Positions 1-6,114 are shown, counted from the first letter of the stretch. The stretch is 6,502 bases of DNA from Bacillota bacterium (GCA_023418435.1 JAEZZT010000130.1:1-6502); one strand, 5' to 3'. The notes: generated by a model not told the origin, from the sequence alone. A program made the numbers and translations.

Positions 1-660
1 CTCATTGGCAGATCCGATGACAAGGATATCCCGGCCATCTCGATTCAAGCGCTCCGCCAACTCGTGCCAGTTCTCTAACGGCCACATTTTTCCTGCACCG
101 CGCGTTCCCGGCGCAAAAATCAGAAACTCTTCTCCCACGCCTTCCTGTCTTAGCCGGCGACGTAATTCCTCTTTTTCCTTCGTTACATCGGGTAGCGGAT
201 ATTCAACCTCATTCCCTGCATAGCCCAAGTAACGCACCACGTCCAAGAGACGCTCGGTAATATGCTCCTGCGCATGTTCACCGCGGATGGGGCGACTGAT
301 CCAGCCGCTTCCTTCGCGCGCTTCCCAATAGCCCAACTTGCGCTTGCCGCCGCTCAGCCAGGCCACCAAAGCGCTTTTGGCAATCATCTGCCAATCGATG
401 ACCAAGTCAAACTTCTCCGGACGCAAACGCGCCGCCAATTCTCGCCAATACTTCGGCCGGCGTATGTTGGCACGCTCGATCTCCACGACTTCATCAATCC
501 ACGGAGTCGACGGCAAAATAGATGCAAACTCTCGTTGCACCGCCCAAGTGATATGCGCCTGAGGATATAAAGTCCGCAACGCATTCAACGCCGGCAATGC
601 GGCCAAAATATCGCCCAAAGAGCTCATCTTGATGACCAAGATCCGCTCCACTTGATTCAT
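1..660 (-). CDS. waaC: GT9 ADP-heptose:LPS heptosyltransferase (WaaC-like), 3' end outside window
   Basis: Transfers L-glycero-D-manno-heptose from ADP-heptose to the Kdo-lipid A core at the cytoplasmic face of the inner membrane. The frame is open from ATG 658-660 to the window edge, giving 220 codons, roughly the first two thirds of the usual 320-350 residue family. The N-terminus reads ILVIKMSSLGDILAALPALN, the GT9 signature with the acceptor-side Asp in SSLGD. Further on, DWQMIAKSALVAWLSGGKR, a WEAREG segment and HITERLLDVVRYLGY line up with E. coli WaaC better than with WaaF as I remember them. The start of the second Rossmann domain shows PGTRGAGKMWP, the region holding the phosphate-contacting Thr and Lys. 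The ATG overlaps the gmhB stop as ATGA, and a GGAG lies about 11 bases upstream inside gmhB. The family is certain; WaaC over WaaF is a judgement from these motifs. Confidence 0.9.
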   Translation of the reverse strand, partial: MNQVERILVIKMSSLGDILAALPALNALRTLYPQAHITWAVQREFASILPSTPWIDEVVEIERANIRRPKYWRELAARLRPEKFDLVIDWQMIAKSALVAWLSGGKRKLGYWEAREGSGWISRPIRGEHAQEHITERLLDVVRYLGYAGNEVEYPLPDVTKEKEELRRRLRQEGVGEEFLIFAPGTRGAGKMWPLENWHELAERLNRDGRDILVIGSANE

Positions 661-1169
661 GCCCATTTTTTCTCCGCCAAAATCTGTCGCACAAAATCCT
701 GCAAATTGCCGCCGGTGTAGAGATACCCTTCAATCCCCGCACGCTTGGCAGCTGCTACATCCCGCTCTCCATCACCGATCAAAATCGCGTCCTCACGGGC
801 TACCTGATACTTCGACAGCGCTTGGATAATCATCCCCGGTCTGGGTTTGCGGCATACACAATCCACATCATATTCCGGCACGGCGGCCTTCACCAAGTGG
901 GGACAATAAAAAAACTCCTCCACATGTCCTCCTTGCTTGGCAAATTCATCATTCATCCATGCATGCAAATTGCGCACATCTTCTTCCGTGTACATACCGC
1001 GGGCGACACCGCTCTGATTGGTCACCACGAAAACGAGGTACCCTTTTTGCGTCAGTTCCCCGATAATTTCTCCGACGCCTTCCACCCACTCGATTTCTTC
1101 AGGCTGATGGGCATATCCGACATCTTTATTCAAAACACCATCTCGATCAAAAAAAACGGCTCGTTTCAA
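657..1169 (-). CDS. gmhB: D-glycero-D-manno-heptose 1,7-bisphosphate 7-phosphatase
   Basis: Cytosolic HAD-family phosphatase that removes the 7-phosphate from heptose 1,7-bisphosphate, the step between the two HldE reactions. The 170 residues fit the family. Visible motifs are DRDGVLN (nucleophile D8, acid/base D10), TNQSG at 50-54 (HAD motif II), K108 in CRKPRPGM (motif III) and GDGERD at 132-137 (motif IV). C89, H91, C104 and C106 match the structural zinc site of GmhB, which separates it from histidinol-phosphatase-like relatives along with the short length. Motif IV has Gly where many homologues have Lys (GDK). The start is TTG (1167-1169): the frame is closed just upstream by the hldE stop, no ATG is nearby, and an AAAGGAAG Shine-Dalgarno sits 10 bases upstream in the end of hldE. 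Its stop overlaps the next gene's ATG. Confidence 0.93.
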   Translation of the reverse strand: MKRAVFFDRDGVLNKDVGYAHQPEEIEWVEGVGEIIGELTQKGYLVFVVTNQSGVARGMYTEEDVRNLHAWMNDEFAKQGGHVEEFFYCPHLVKAAVPEYDVDCVCRKPRPGMIIQALSKYQVAREDAILIGDGERDVAAAKRAGIEGYLYTGGNLQDFVRQILAEKKWA

Positions 1170-1172
1170 ATT

Positions 1173-2603
1173 TCACCGACTTCCTTTCCGTATTTGCTCA
1201 CAGATATGCGTGGTGGAGTAGCCTTCCCGAAACGGAATCGTCACCGTCTCATCGGCAAACTCTCTGCCTACGATATCTTCTACGCGATAGTCTCCGCCCT
1301 TGACCAATACATCCGGCCGAACCATGCGGATCAACTCCCGCGGCGTATCCGTTTCAAACAAAACCACGGCATCCACACTGGCCAATCCGCTCAAGACCGC
1401 GGCTCGATCTGCCGCATGTTGGATGGGCCGACCCTCGCCCTTCAACCGCCGGACGGAATCGTCCGAATTGATACCGACGACCAGACGATTTCCCAAAGCG
1501 GAGGCCGCTGCCAAATATTCGACATGACCACGATGCAAAATATCGAAACAACCATTGGTAAATACAATTTTATCTCCGGCTTGTCGCCATTTTGCCAAGC
1601 ATTCACTCAATTCTTCCTGCGTCAGCAAACTATCCGCATGCATGCCGGATTTAGCCAGTTCCGACAACGAAATCGGATACGTCCCCACCCGTTGCACGAC
1701 GACTGCAGCCGCCTCATTGGCCAACTCCAAAGCGACCGCCGGGCTCAAGTCCAAGGCAACGGCTGCCGCAAGAACCGCCGCCACGGTATCGCCGGCACCG
1801 GAAACATCATACACTTCCTGGGCTTGTGCCGCACCATGCCAAGTCCGATCTTCCTCTCCGAACCAGGAGATTCCTTTCTCCGATCTCGTGACCGCAATGG
1901 CTTGCAAACTATATTTCGAGCGCAACTGTTGAACTGCCGCTTGAATATCGGCTTCTTCATTATTGACTTTGGTCGCCAATGCGTCCTGCAACTCTTTCAA
2001 ATTCGGTGTCAGGACATCCGCCCCCTGGTAGCGTGTCCAGTCACTGACCTTGGGATCCACTACCACCGGAATACCGGCGTCTTTCGCTAGCGCAATCACT
2101 TGTTGACACAGAGAAAGACTGCACACTCCCTTGGCATAGTCCGAGATAATGATACCGGCCGCACCGCTCGCTATTTTCTTCTGCAACGAGGCACATAGTT
2201 CGGCTTCTTCGTCGGCCGAGATCTCCCGGATATCCTCATCATCGATGCGCAACATTTGCTGTCCGCCGGCCACTACTCTCGTCTTGGTGGTCGTACAGCG
2301 GGATTCGGTGGCCATCACACCGGAAGCATCGATGCCCATGGCACGCAAAAGCGTCAGCAACTCATCTCGCGCCGAATCCTTGCCCGTCAGCCCGAAAAGC
2401 GTCACTTCACAACCCAGACCATGCAAATTGGCAGCGACATTGGCCGCCCCACCGAGGCGAAACTCACGCCGCTGCACCACATGAACAGGTACCGGAGCCT
2501 CCGGTGAAATCTTCGCGGCGGCTCCGAATAAATATCCGTCCAGCATCACATCCCCAACGACTACAATGGGTAAGCCATGCATTTTCTGAAAATATGGATT
2601 CAT
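1173..2603 (-). CDS. hldE: Bifunctional heptose 7-phosphate kinase / heptose 1-phosphate adenylyltransferase
   Basis: Makes heptose 1,7-bisphosphate with ATP and, after GmhB acts, converts heptose 1-phosphate to ADP-heptose. The 476 residues match the 477 of E. coli HldE. The N-terminal ribokinase (PfkB) domain, about 1-315, shows GDVMLDGY (17-24), GGAANVAANL, SDYAKG and the catalytic SGAGDT (D272). The C-terminal nucleotidyltransferase domain, about 335-476, shows TNGCFDILHRGH (349-360), the HxGH-type site, then GINSDDSVRRLKGEGRP and VKGGDY. I chose ATG 2601-2603 over an in-frame TTG at 2634-2636 because the ATG overlaps the gmhA stop as ATGA, has GGGAG seven bases upstream, and gives the family length. 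The fused two-domain form is as in enterobacteria. The gene ends in TGA and is followed in the same frame, after one codon, by gmhB. Confidence 0.96.
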   Translation of the reverse strand: MNPYFQKMHGLPIVVVGDVMLDGYLFGAAAKISPEAPVPVHVVQRREFRLGGAANVAANLHGLGCEVTLFGLTGKDSARDELLTLLRAMGIDASGVMATESRCTTTKTRVVAGGQQMLRIDDEDIREISADEEAELCASLQKKIASGAAGIIISDYAKGVCSLSLCQQVIALAKDAGIPVVVDPKVSDWTRYQGADVLTPNLKELQDALATKVNNEEADIQAAVQQLRSKYSLQAIAVTRSEKGISWFGEEDRTWHGAAQAQEVYDVSGAGDTVAAVLAAAVALDLSPAVALELANEAAAVVVQRVGTYPISLSELAKSGMHADSLLTQEELSECLAKWRQAGDKIVFTNGCFDILHRGHVEYLAAASALGNRLVVGINSDDSVRRLKGEGRPIQHAADRAAVLSGLASVDAVVLFETDTPRELIRMVRPDVLVKGGDYRVEDIVGREFADETVTIPFREGYSTTHICEQIRKGSR

Positions 2604-3163
2604 GTTAGAACTCCCGACTCTACCATTTCGCACCAAATATGGCCGGCTAGAATATGCATTTCTTGAATTCTCGCCGTGGTGTGCGAAGGCACATGCAACA
2701 CCTTGTCGGCCAATTCATCGAGCTGATTGGCTGACTCTCCCGTCATGCCGACAATGCGCAAACCCTTGGCTTTGGCAACTCGTGCCGCTGCCACCACATT
2801 GGCGCTATTGCCGCTCGTCGAGATGGCAACCAATAAATCGCCCGGTGCCCCCAAGGCCTCCACCTGACGCGCAAATATCGTTTCATAGCCGAAATCATTG
2901 GCAACAGCCGTCAAAATCGAAGTATCGGTCGTCAACGCAATTCCGGGAATCGCTTTTCTGTTCTTCTGAAAACGTCCGACCAGTTCCGCCGCCAGATGCT
3001 GGGCATCGGAAGCACTGCCGCCATTTCCGCAGAACAATATTTTATGCCCCTTTTGCAAAGTCTCCTGCCACAACTCGCCGATCTCCTGCAATAAATCGGC
3101 CTGTGCCAGAAAAGCCTGCAAGGTTGCTTCGTGTTCTTTCAAACTTCTTTGTACTATCATCAT
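2600..3163 (-). CDS. gmhA: Sedoheptulose 7-phosphate isomerase
   Basis: First committed enzyme of ADP-heptose synthesis: converts sedoheptulose 7-phosphate to D-glycero-D-manno-heptose 7-phosphate in the cytosol. About 187 residues form a single SIS domain, close to the 192 of E. coli GmhA. CGNGGSASDAQHLAAELVGR (near 45-64) holds the phosphate-binding Ser residues and the catalytic Glu of AAEL. ISTSGNSANV (near 114-123) is the second SIS phosphate loop. RIQEMHILAGH near the C-terminus carries the conserved His residues used as base and metal ligand in GmhA. The start is ambiguous among GTG 3166, ATG 3163 and ATG 3160, which follow each other directly. I prefer ATG 3163, which overlaps the dipeptidase stop as TGATG; only a weak GAG-rich Shine-Dalgarno is present, so translation probably depends on coupling. 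The stop overlaps hldE as ATGA. Confidence 0.95.
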   Translation of the reverse strand: MMIVQRSLKEHEATLQAFLAQADLLQEIGELWQETLQKGHKILFCGNGGSASDAQHLAAELVGRFQKNRKAIPGIALTTDTSILTAVANDFGYETIFARQVEALGAPGDLLVAISTSGNSANVVAAARVAKAKGLRIVGMTGESANQLDELADKVLHVPSHTTARIQEMHILAGHIWCEMVESGVLT

Positions 3164-4230
3164 CACTCACTCGGCAAAGTCTCTTGCAAAAATCGCAGCG
3201 CATTGCGAGCAAAAATGCGCTCAATATTATCATCCGAAAATCCTTCCTTGGACAACGCATGCCATAATTTATCCATCTCACCGGCATCATGAATTTCCAA
3301 GTAAGGTTGAATACCGTCAAAATCCGTCCCCAAAGCCACCGTTTCGATACCCGCCAAATTACTGATATAGCGAGCATGCTTCGCCAACTCCGCCGCTTTG
3401 GATACCAACAAGGGCTCGCGAATCTCTTTGGCGGGAGCTTCCATCTCGCCGATCGCGATGCGATGGTAATCCTCTTCCGACATCTCTTGCGTAAGCAATC
3501 TCGGATTGTCGATCTCCGTCAATGATGTAATCGGCTCCGAGCCCACAAAATTCCGCGAGAAATTCAGACCGATCAGCCCGCCCTTCTCACCGAAAAGTCG
3601 CAACAACTCATCCGGCAAATTGCGGGGATGATTGCAAACGGCACGTGCATTGGAATGCGACGCCATCACCGGTTTCTGACAGCGTTGCAATAGCTCCCAA
3701 GTCCCCCGATCATTGAGATGACTGGTGTCGACGATCATGCCATGTTCCTGCATCCACTCGACAAATTCCCAACCCCTCTCCGTGAGACCTTTATCTTCGC
3801 CTTCCATGCCATTCGGCCATGCCAATTCATTGGGATAATTCCAAGTCAAGGTAATCAACCGCACGCCATCCTCGTATCCCTGCGCCAATTTTTCCATACT
3901 GCCGCCATACACACCGCCCTCTTCCAAGGACAGCAACGCCGCAATTTTCCCTTCTTCCCGGCATCGTTCAATATCCCGGTACGAACGCACTTGGCGTATC
4001 ACATCCGTATATCTTTCCATCTGCTCCAGAAAAACACGCTTCATATCTTCATAACGCGCATACATATCCGGATGCTCTTCCATATCGACGAAAATCGCAA
4101 AATCCTGCAGCAAGTACTTTGATTTCTGTAGCTTTTGCAAATCGATATTCCAGCAATTTCGGCCCAAATCACCGCCGGCCGGAACATCCAGCAATTTCAT
4201 CAATGTGTCACAATGCAAATCAACGATCAT
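3163..4230 (-). CDS. Membrane dipeptidase family (peptidase M19) zinc dipeptidase
   Basis: A 355-residue member of the renal-dipeptidase-like M19 family, amidohydrolase-fold enzymes that cleave dipeptides, often including L-D or D-containing ones, with two zinc ions. Visible ligands are H6 and D8 in DLHCDT, the bridging Glu in LSLEEGG (about 104), H171 in VDTSHLND and H192 in ASHSNARAV, followed by LGTDFDGI near the C-terminus. There is no signal peptide: the protein begins MIVDLHCDT, so it should be cytosolic, as many bacterial M19 proteins are. The ATG overlaps the nrdR stop as ATGA, with AAGGAG eight bases upstream. Its place between nrdR and gmhA in an envelope operon would fit a role in recycling cell-wall peptides, but the substrate cannot be read from sequence. 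The family is certain; the specific function is open. Confidence 0.93.
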   Translation of the reverse strand: MIVDLHCDTLMKLLDVPAGGDLGRNCWNIDLQKLQKSKYLLQDFAIFVDMEEHPDMYARYEDMKRVFLEQMERYTDVIRQVRSYRDIERCREEGKIAALLSLEEGGVYGGSMEKLAQGYEDGVRLITLTWNYPNELAWPNGMEGEDKGLTERGWEFVEWMQEHGMIVDTSHLNDRGTWELLQRCQKPVMASHSNARAVCNHPRNLPDELLRLFGEKGGLIGLNFSRNFVGSEPITSLTEIDNPRLLTQEMSEEDYHRIAIGEMEAPAKEIREPLLVSKAAELAKHARYISNLAGIETVALGTDFDGIQPYLEIHDAGEMDKLWHALSKEGFSDDNIERIFARNALRFLQETLPSE

Positions 4231-4700
4231 GATTTCTTCTCCTTTTTCTCTTGATCCATCAAACGCTGCAACTCTTCCATGAAGTTGTGAAGATCCGTAA
4301 AACGTCGATAGACCGAAGCAAAACGCACATATGCTACTTGATCCACATCTTTCAGTTTGTTCAATACCAATGCGCCCAATTCATCGGATTTGACATCTTG
4401 TTGAAGGCGATTGCGCAACTCCCTCTCCACCTCTTGAACCAATTCTTCCAAACGTTCCACCGGAACATTTCGTTTATCACAAGAACGCATCAAGCCGCGC
4501 AACAATTTATTGGCATCGAACATTTCCCTATGTCCGTCTTTTTTGACCACCATGAGCGGCGCCTCTTCCACCAATTCATAAGTAGTAAACCGCCGTGCAC
4601 AGGAAAGGCATTCTCTTCTTCTACGAATGGCGTTTCCATCATCGGTGACCCGTGAGTCGGTTACCTTGGTATCGGGATGTTGGCAAAAAGGGCATTTCAT
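4227..4700 (-). CDS. nrdR: Transcriptional repressor NrdR
   Basis: Represses ribonucleotide reductase genes in response to ATP/dATP. The 157 residues have the full NrdR plan: an N-terminal zinc ribbon with C3, C6, C31 and C34 (CPFC and CLSC), the basic RRRREC stretch and RRFTTYE, then an ATP-cone from about 46 to 136 beginning PLMVVKKDGHREMFDANKLL. The C-terminal tail is rich in Lys and Glu. The start ATG has a near-perfect AGGAGG seven bases upstream (4708-4713). It is the first gene of the operon and directly follows the promoter. I saw no pair of NrdR boxes in its upstream region, and no ribonucleotide reductase gene is in the window. Confidence 0.97.
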   Translation of the reverse strand: MKCPFCQHPDTKVTDSRVTDDGNAIRRRRECLSCARRFTTYELVEEAPLMVVKKDGHREMFDANKLLRGLMRSCDKRNVPVERLEELVQEVERELRNRLQQDVKSDELGALVLNKLKDVDQVAYVRFASVYRRFTDLHNFMEELQRLMDQEKKEKKS

Positions 4701-4733
4701 GATATGACCTCCTCTGGAGACGATTTTCTTTTA

Positions 4734-4762
4734 ATTATAGCATGAATATTTTATGCAAATAA
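4734..4762 (-). promoter_or_regulatory. Sigma-70-type promoter with extended -10, upstream of nrdR
   Basis: On the minus strand a perfect TATAAT (4734-4739) is preceded by TG one base away (TGCTATAAT), an extended -10. With a 17-base spacer the -35 position reads TTATTT (4757-4762), a weak match, which is usual when the -10 is extended. Transcription should start near 4727, about 27 bases before the nrdR ATG. It is the only convincing promoter in view for the whole nrdR-to-waaC operon. Confidence 0.7.
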
Positions 4763-4867
4763 ACTCCCTGCATTTCCGAAGCGCCCCTATGGACGGCAAT
4801 TCTGCATCTCGGCAAGCGACATTAAGGGGGTGACTCCGCGAGCTGCTATGAAGAACAAGGAGGGCAA
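4763..4867. other. Spacer between the array terminator and the nrdR promoter
   Basis: About 105 bases with no gene I can support. A minus-strand frame is open across it, but it has no start context and no recognisable product. I saw no clear riboswitch fold or NrdR-box pair. The sequence is G+C-richer than the array to its right. Confidence 0.5.
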
Positions 4868-4898
4868 TAGAAAACCGCCTCCCGTCCGGGTGGCGGTT
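4868..4898 (-). terminator. Intrinsic terminator ending the small-gene array (unit A)
   Basis: Minus-strand stem AACCGCC / GGCGGTT (7 bp) continues, after an A-A mismatch, into CCC / GGG around a GGAC loop, followed by TTTTCTATT (the first two T belong to the stem). The AA of the TAA stop of the 66-residue gene A forms the base of the stem. The hairpin also has T-rich sequence on its plus-strand side, so it may work both ways. It insulates the nrdR operon from the array. Confidence 0.75.
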
Positions 4899-4899
4899 A
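4879..4899 (-). repeat. Junction repeat, copy A (inside intact terminator)
   Basis: Starts at the TAA stop of gene A and reads CCGCCACCCGGACGGGAG after it. Identical to copy B; here it continues GCGGTTTT and completes a terminator hairpin. Confidence 0.7.
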
Positions 4900-5097
4900 T
4901 TCTTCATCAATATACGGTTTTAAGCATTCCGGTATTCTGCACTTTCTCCAATCGTCGACGAAGTATATATCTTTCAAGAATTGCGCAACCTCTTTATCCT
5001 CGTTTACCCCGGGCTCAAGTATAGCCTCTATCAAGCACAACGGCATGTTACTATAGGGATTAAAGCTACATTCGCTTACTATGTTGTCGTATGCCAT
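4897..5097 (-). CDS. 66-residue small acidic-tailed protein, paralogue A (putative immunity protein)
   Basis: I do not recognise this as a named family. It is one of three gap-free 66-residue paralogues here. The three share about 32 identical positions, including E9, S11, N13-P14, MPL (18-20), QF (39-40) and a nearly invariant last 20 residues: VDDWRKC, IPE, LKPY, DEE. No signal peptide or membrane segment is visible; it should be a small cytosolic protein. ATG 5095-5097 lies inside the end of the JAB-domain gene, a 19-base overlap, with AAGGA eight bases upstream. Translational coupling to a toxin-like C-terminal domain, plus family repetition beside tail remnants, is the usual layout of immunity genes in polymorphic-toxin loci, so immunity is my inference. 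Copy A has Cys at 10, 21, 53 and 58. Its stop forms part of the terminator stem. Confidence 0.8.
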   Translation of the reverse strand: MAYDNIVSECSFNPYSNMPLCLIEAILEPGVNEDKEVAQFLKDIYFVDDWRKCRIPECLKPYIDEE

Positions 5098-5468
5098 TTT
5101 ATCAATCCTTCCCTTTGATACTTTTCTAGGGCCCTTAAAATCGCTTCCTCGGTATCAGTATAATACAAAAGTTTATATTTTTCAACATGACCATCAAATA
5201 TTTCTAATTTTTCATTTTTTATCACTTGATATTCGTACAATTTTCCGGATTTCGTAACCACATACCCTTTCACATATCCATTTCGCGCCAGAGATATAAA
5301 GTCCGAACCGGTGGGCGGATTGTCATTCGGATGTGTATGCAGTTGTACTATTTCTCTCTTGAATCGCCGAATCGCATCTTTCATCTCCTGCGTATAAAGA
5401 GCACCTGTCTCCGGAAACTGTTTGAGGCTTGCCAATAGTTTTCCTGTATCTTTATGAATCAAATACAA
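5079..5468 (-). CDS. JAB/JAMM-like metalloprotease domain, 5'-truncated toxin-type C-terminus
   Basis: The frame contains REIVQLHTHPNDNPPTGSDF, a JAMM-type zinc motif with H44, H46 and D56 and Thr53 where Ser is usual. It is one residue shorter between His and Asp than RadC, a spacing I associate with toxin-type and phage-head JAB domains. The strands GYVVTKSGKLYEY follow, then a helix (residues 107-125) ending GLIKW. The only start codons in the frame are TTG (5468, 5462), without a good Shine-Dalgarno, yet the frame is open back to the preceding gene's stop at 5529. That upstream part adds NTES before YLIHKDTG, where the catalytic Glu of JAB folds would be expected. I therefore read it as the C-terminal piece of a larger protein that lost its N-terminus, not as an independently evolved gene. 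It may or may not be translated. It overlaps the 66-residue gene A by 19 bases. Alternative: a free-standing JAB peptidase. Confidence 0.7.
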   Translation of the reverse strand: MYLIHKDTGKLLASLKQFPETGALYTQEMKDAIRRFKREIVQLHTHPNDNPPTGSDFISLARNGYVKGYVVTKSGKLYEYQVIKNEKLEIFDGHVEKYKLLYYTDTEEAILRALEKYQREGLIKWHTTT

Positions 5469-5510
5469 ACTTTCTGTGTTTTTCCCGTCATTGGCAAAGA
5501 GTCCTTCCCT

Positions 5511-5531
5511 CTCCCGTCCGGGTGGCGGTTA
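5511..5531 (-). repeat. Junction repeat, copy B (terminator half-site)
   Basis: Same 21 bases as copy A from the TAA stop of gene B, then diverges at AGGGAAGG, so the 3' arm of the hairpin is missing and the JAB frame of unit A starts. Confidence 0.7.
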
Positions 5532-5729
5532 TTCTTCATCAACATATGGCTTCAATCGTTCCGGTATTTTGCACTTTCTCCAGTCGTCGACAAAATAAAC
5601 GTCTTCTACAAATTGCCTCACTTCTGGATCCCTTCGAGACTCTTCACGATTAATCTCTTGCACTAATCGAAGAGGCATTGATCTAAATGGATTTAGTGAT
5701 CTTTCTGTAATTATTCTGCGGGTGACCAT
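5529..5729 (-). CDS. 66-residue small protein, paralogue B (putative immunity protein)
   Basis: Same length and layout as paralogues A and C, with the conserved NP..MPL segment (13-20) and the VDDWRKC/IPE/LKPY/DEE end. Where A and C have Cys at positions 10 and 58, B has Arg at both, while C53 is kept. It is more basic in its first half (VTRRI, REESRR). ATG 5727-5729 overlaps the end of a JAB-tail remnant by 19 bases, the same overlap as in unit A, and AAGGAGGG lies nine bases upstream within that remnant. The stop is followed by the shared junction sequence, but here the terminator is broken and the JAB frame of unit A begins. Function is inferred only from context. Confidence 0.78.
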   Translation of the reverse strand: MVTRRIITERSLNPFRSMPLRLVQEINREESRRDPEVRQFVEDVYFVDDWRKCKIPERLKPYVDEE

Positions 5730-5818
5730 TTAAGTAAGCCCTCCTTTTCGTATTTCTTCAAAACATTCTTTATTGACTGCTCTTTATTATTATCCTGCAA
5801 TCTCCCCTCAGTGTAGCG
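5711..5818 (-). pseudogene. Remnant of a JAB-toxin C-terminal tail (unit B)
   Basis: A stretch in the same relation to gene B as the JAB gene is to gene A translates as ...LQDNNKEQSIKNVL, then KKYEKEGLLKWSPAE and a TAA stop at 5711-5713. Over the last 29 residues it aligns without gaps to the end of the JAB protein (LYYTDTEEAILRAL, then EKYQREGLIKW), with about 11 identities including EGL.KW. Nothing upstream of this tail matches the JAB domain; the preceding gene C ends there instead. An ATG at 5830 is in frame but lacks a ribosome binding site. The tail holds the Shine-Dalgarno of gene B. Read by eye, short, and not testable here by search. Confidence 0.7.
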
Positions 5819-5822
5819 GTTA
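5802..5822 (-). repeat. Junction repeat, copy C
   Basis: TAA stop of gene C followed by CCGCTACACTGAGGGGAG, 17 of 21 positions as in copies A and B, with no length change. It leads straight into the unit B tail. Confidence 0.65.
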
Positions 5823-6020
5823 TTCTTCATCAATATACGGTTTTAAGCATTCCGGTATTTTACACTTTCTCCAGTCGTCGACGTAATAAACGTCATCTAA
5901 AAACTGTTGTACCTCGGGATCATCATGAATCTCTTTTTTATCGAAAGCTTCTAACATAGAAAGTGGCATAGTATAAAACGGATTGAAAGAACATTCGCTT
6001 ATTTGTTCAATTCTTTCCAT
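5820..6020 (-). CDS. 66-residue small protein, paralogue C (putative immunity protein)
   Basis: Third member of the 66-residue family. It has Cys at 10, 53 and 58, an acidic middle (EIHDDPEV, 30-37) and the conserved end VDDWRKC (47-53), IPEC, LKPYIDEE. At the DNA level its last 60-70 bases are almost the same as those of gene A, so the 3' ends are the most conserved part of the family. ATG 6018-6020 follows a strong GAGGAGGAGG by ten bases and overlaps a JAB-tail remnant by 22 bases. As with A and B, no signal peptide and no recognised domain; the immunity role is inferred from the repeated tail-plus-small-gene layout. Confidence 0.78.
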   Translation of the reverse strand: MERIEQISECSFNPFYTMPLSMLEAFDKKEIHDDPEVQQFLDDVYYVDDWRKCKIPECLKPYIDEE

Positions 6021-6106
6021 CGGATTAAAACCTCCTCCTCAAATTGCTGCAATGTCATCCGTATCGCATTTTCTTCATTATTATACTGCAATATTCCTCT
6101 CAGTGT
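5999..6106 (-). pseudogene. Remnant of a JAB-toxin C-terminal tail (unit C)
   Basis: Translates as TLRGILQYNNEENAIRMT, then LQQFEEEVLIRWKELNK and a TAA stop at 5999-6001. From the Tyr before NN to the Trp it aligns without gaps over 23 residues to the JAB tail of unit A (YTDTEEAI to GLIKW) and to that of unit B (DNNKEQSI to GLLKW). Between units B and C the DNA is also alike just upstream (ATTGCAG, ATAATAAT). No start codon with a ribosome site is in the frame, and the rest of the JAB domain is missing. The codons for EEEV make the Shine-Dalgarno of gene C. Confidence 0.68.
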
Positions 6107-6114
6107 GGCGCTTA
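6094..6114 (-). repeat. Junction repeat, copy D
   Basis: TAA stop of the 76-residue gene followed by GCGCCACACTGAGAGGAA, 17 of 21 positions as in copy C, although the gene before it is unrelated to the 66-residue family. It leads into the unit C tail. Confidence 0.65.

Noticed and set aside
822..2090. Long plus-strand open frame of 422 codons
   Set aside because: It lies antisense to gmhB and hldE, whose motifs are complete; its protein shows no domain and reads as a shadow.
2604..2636. Longer hldE with a TTG start at 2634-2636
   Set aside because: It adds eleven residues outside the family pattern; the ATG at 2603 has a better ribosome site, the ATGA overlap and the expected length.
4763..4867. 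Leader peptide or riboswitch before nrdR
   Set aside because: The region lies upstream of the predicted transcription start, has no start codon with a ribosome site, and shows no fold I recognise.
5079..5468. RadC-type DNA repair JAB protein
   Set aside because: The His-to-Asp spacing is one residue shorter than in RadC, the helix-hairpin-helix part is missing, and the context is repeated toxin-like cassettes.
4830..5653. Two plus-strand frames sharing the peptide PVRVAVILHQ
   Set aside because: They are the antisense reading of the repeated 3' ends of genes A and B, not separate genes.
6080..6085. TATAAT on the minus strand inside the unit C tail
   Set aside because: No acceptable -35 at 16-18 bases and no extended -10; it lies in a conserved coding tail and looks like chance in A+T-rich sequence.
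4879..6114. CRISPR-like regular repeats
   Set aside because: The repeats are single 21-base junctions 291-632 bases apart with genes between them; no short regular spacers are present.
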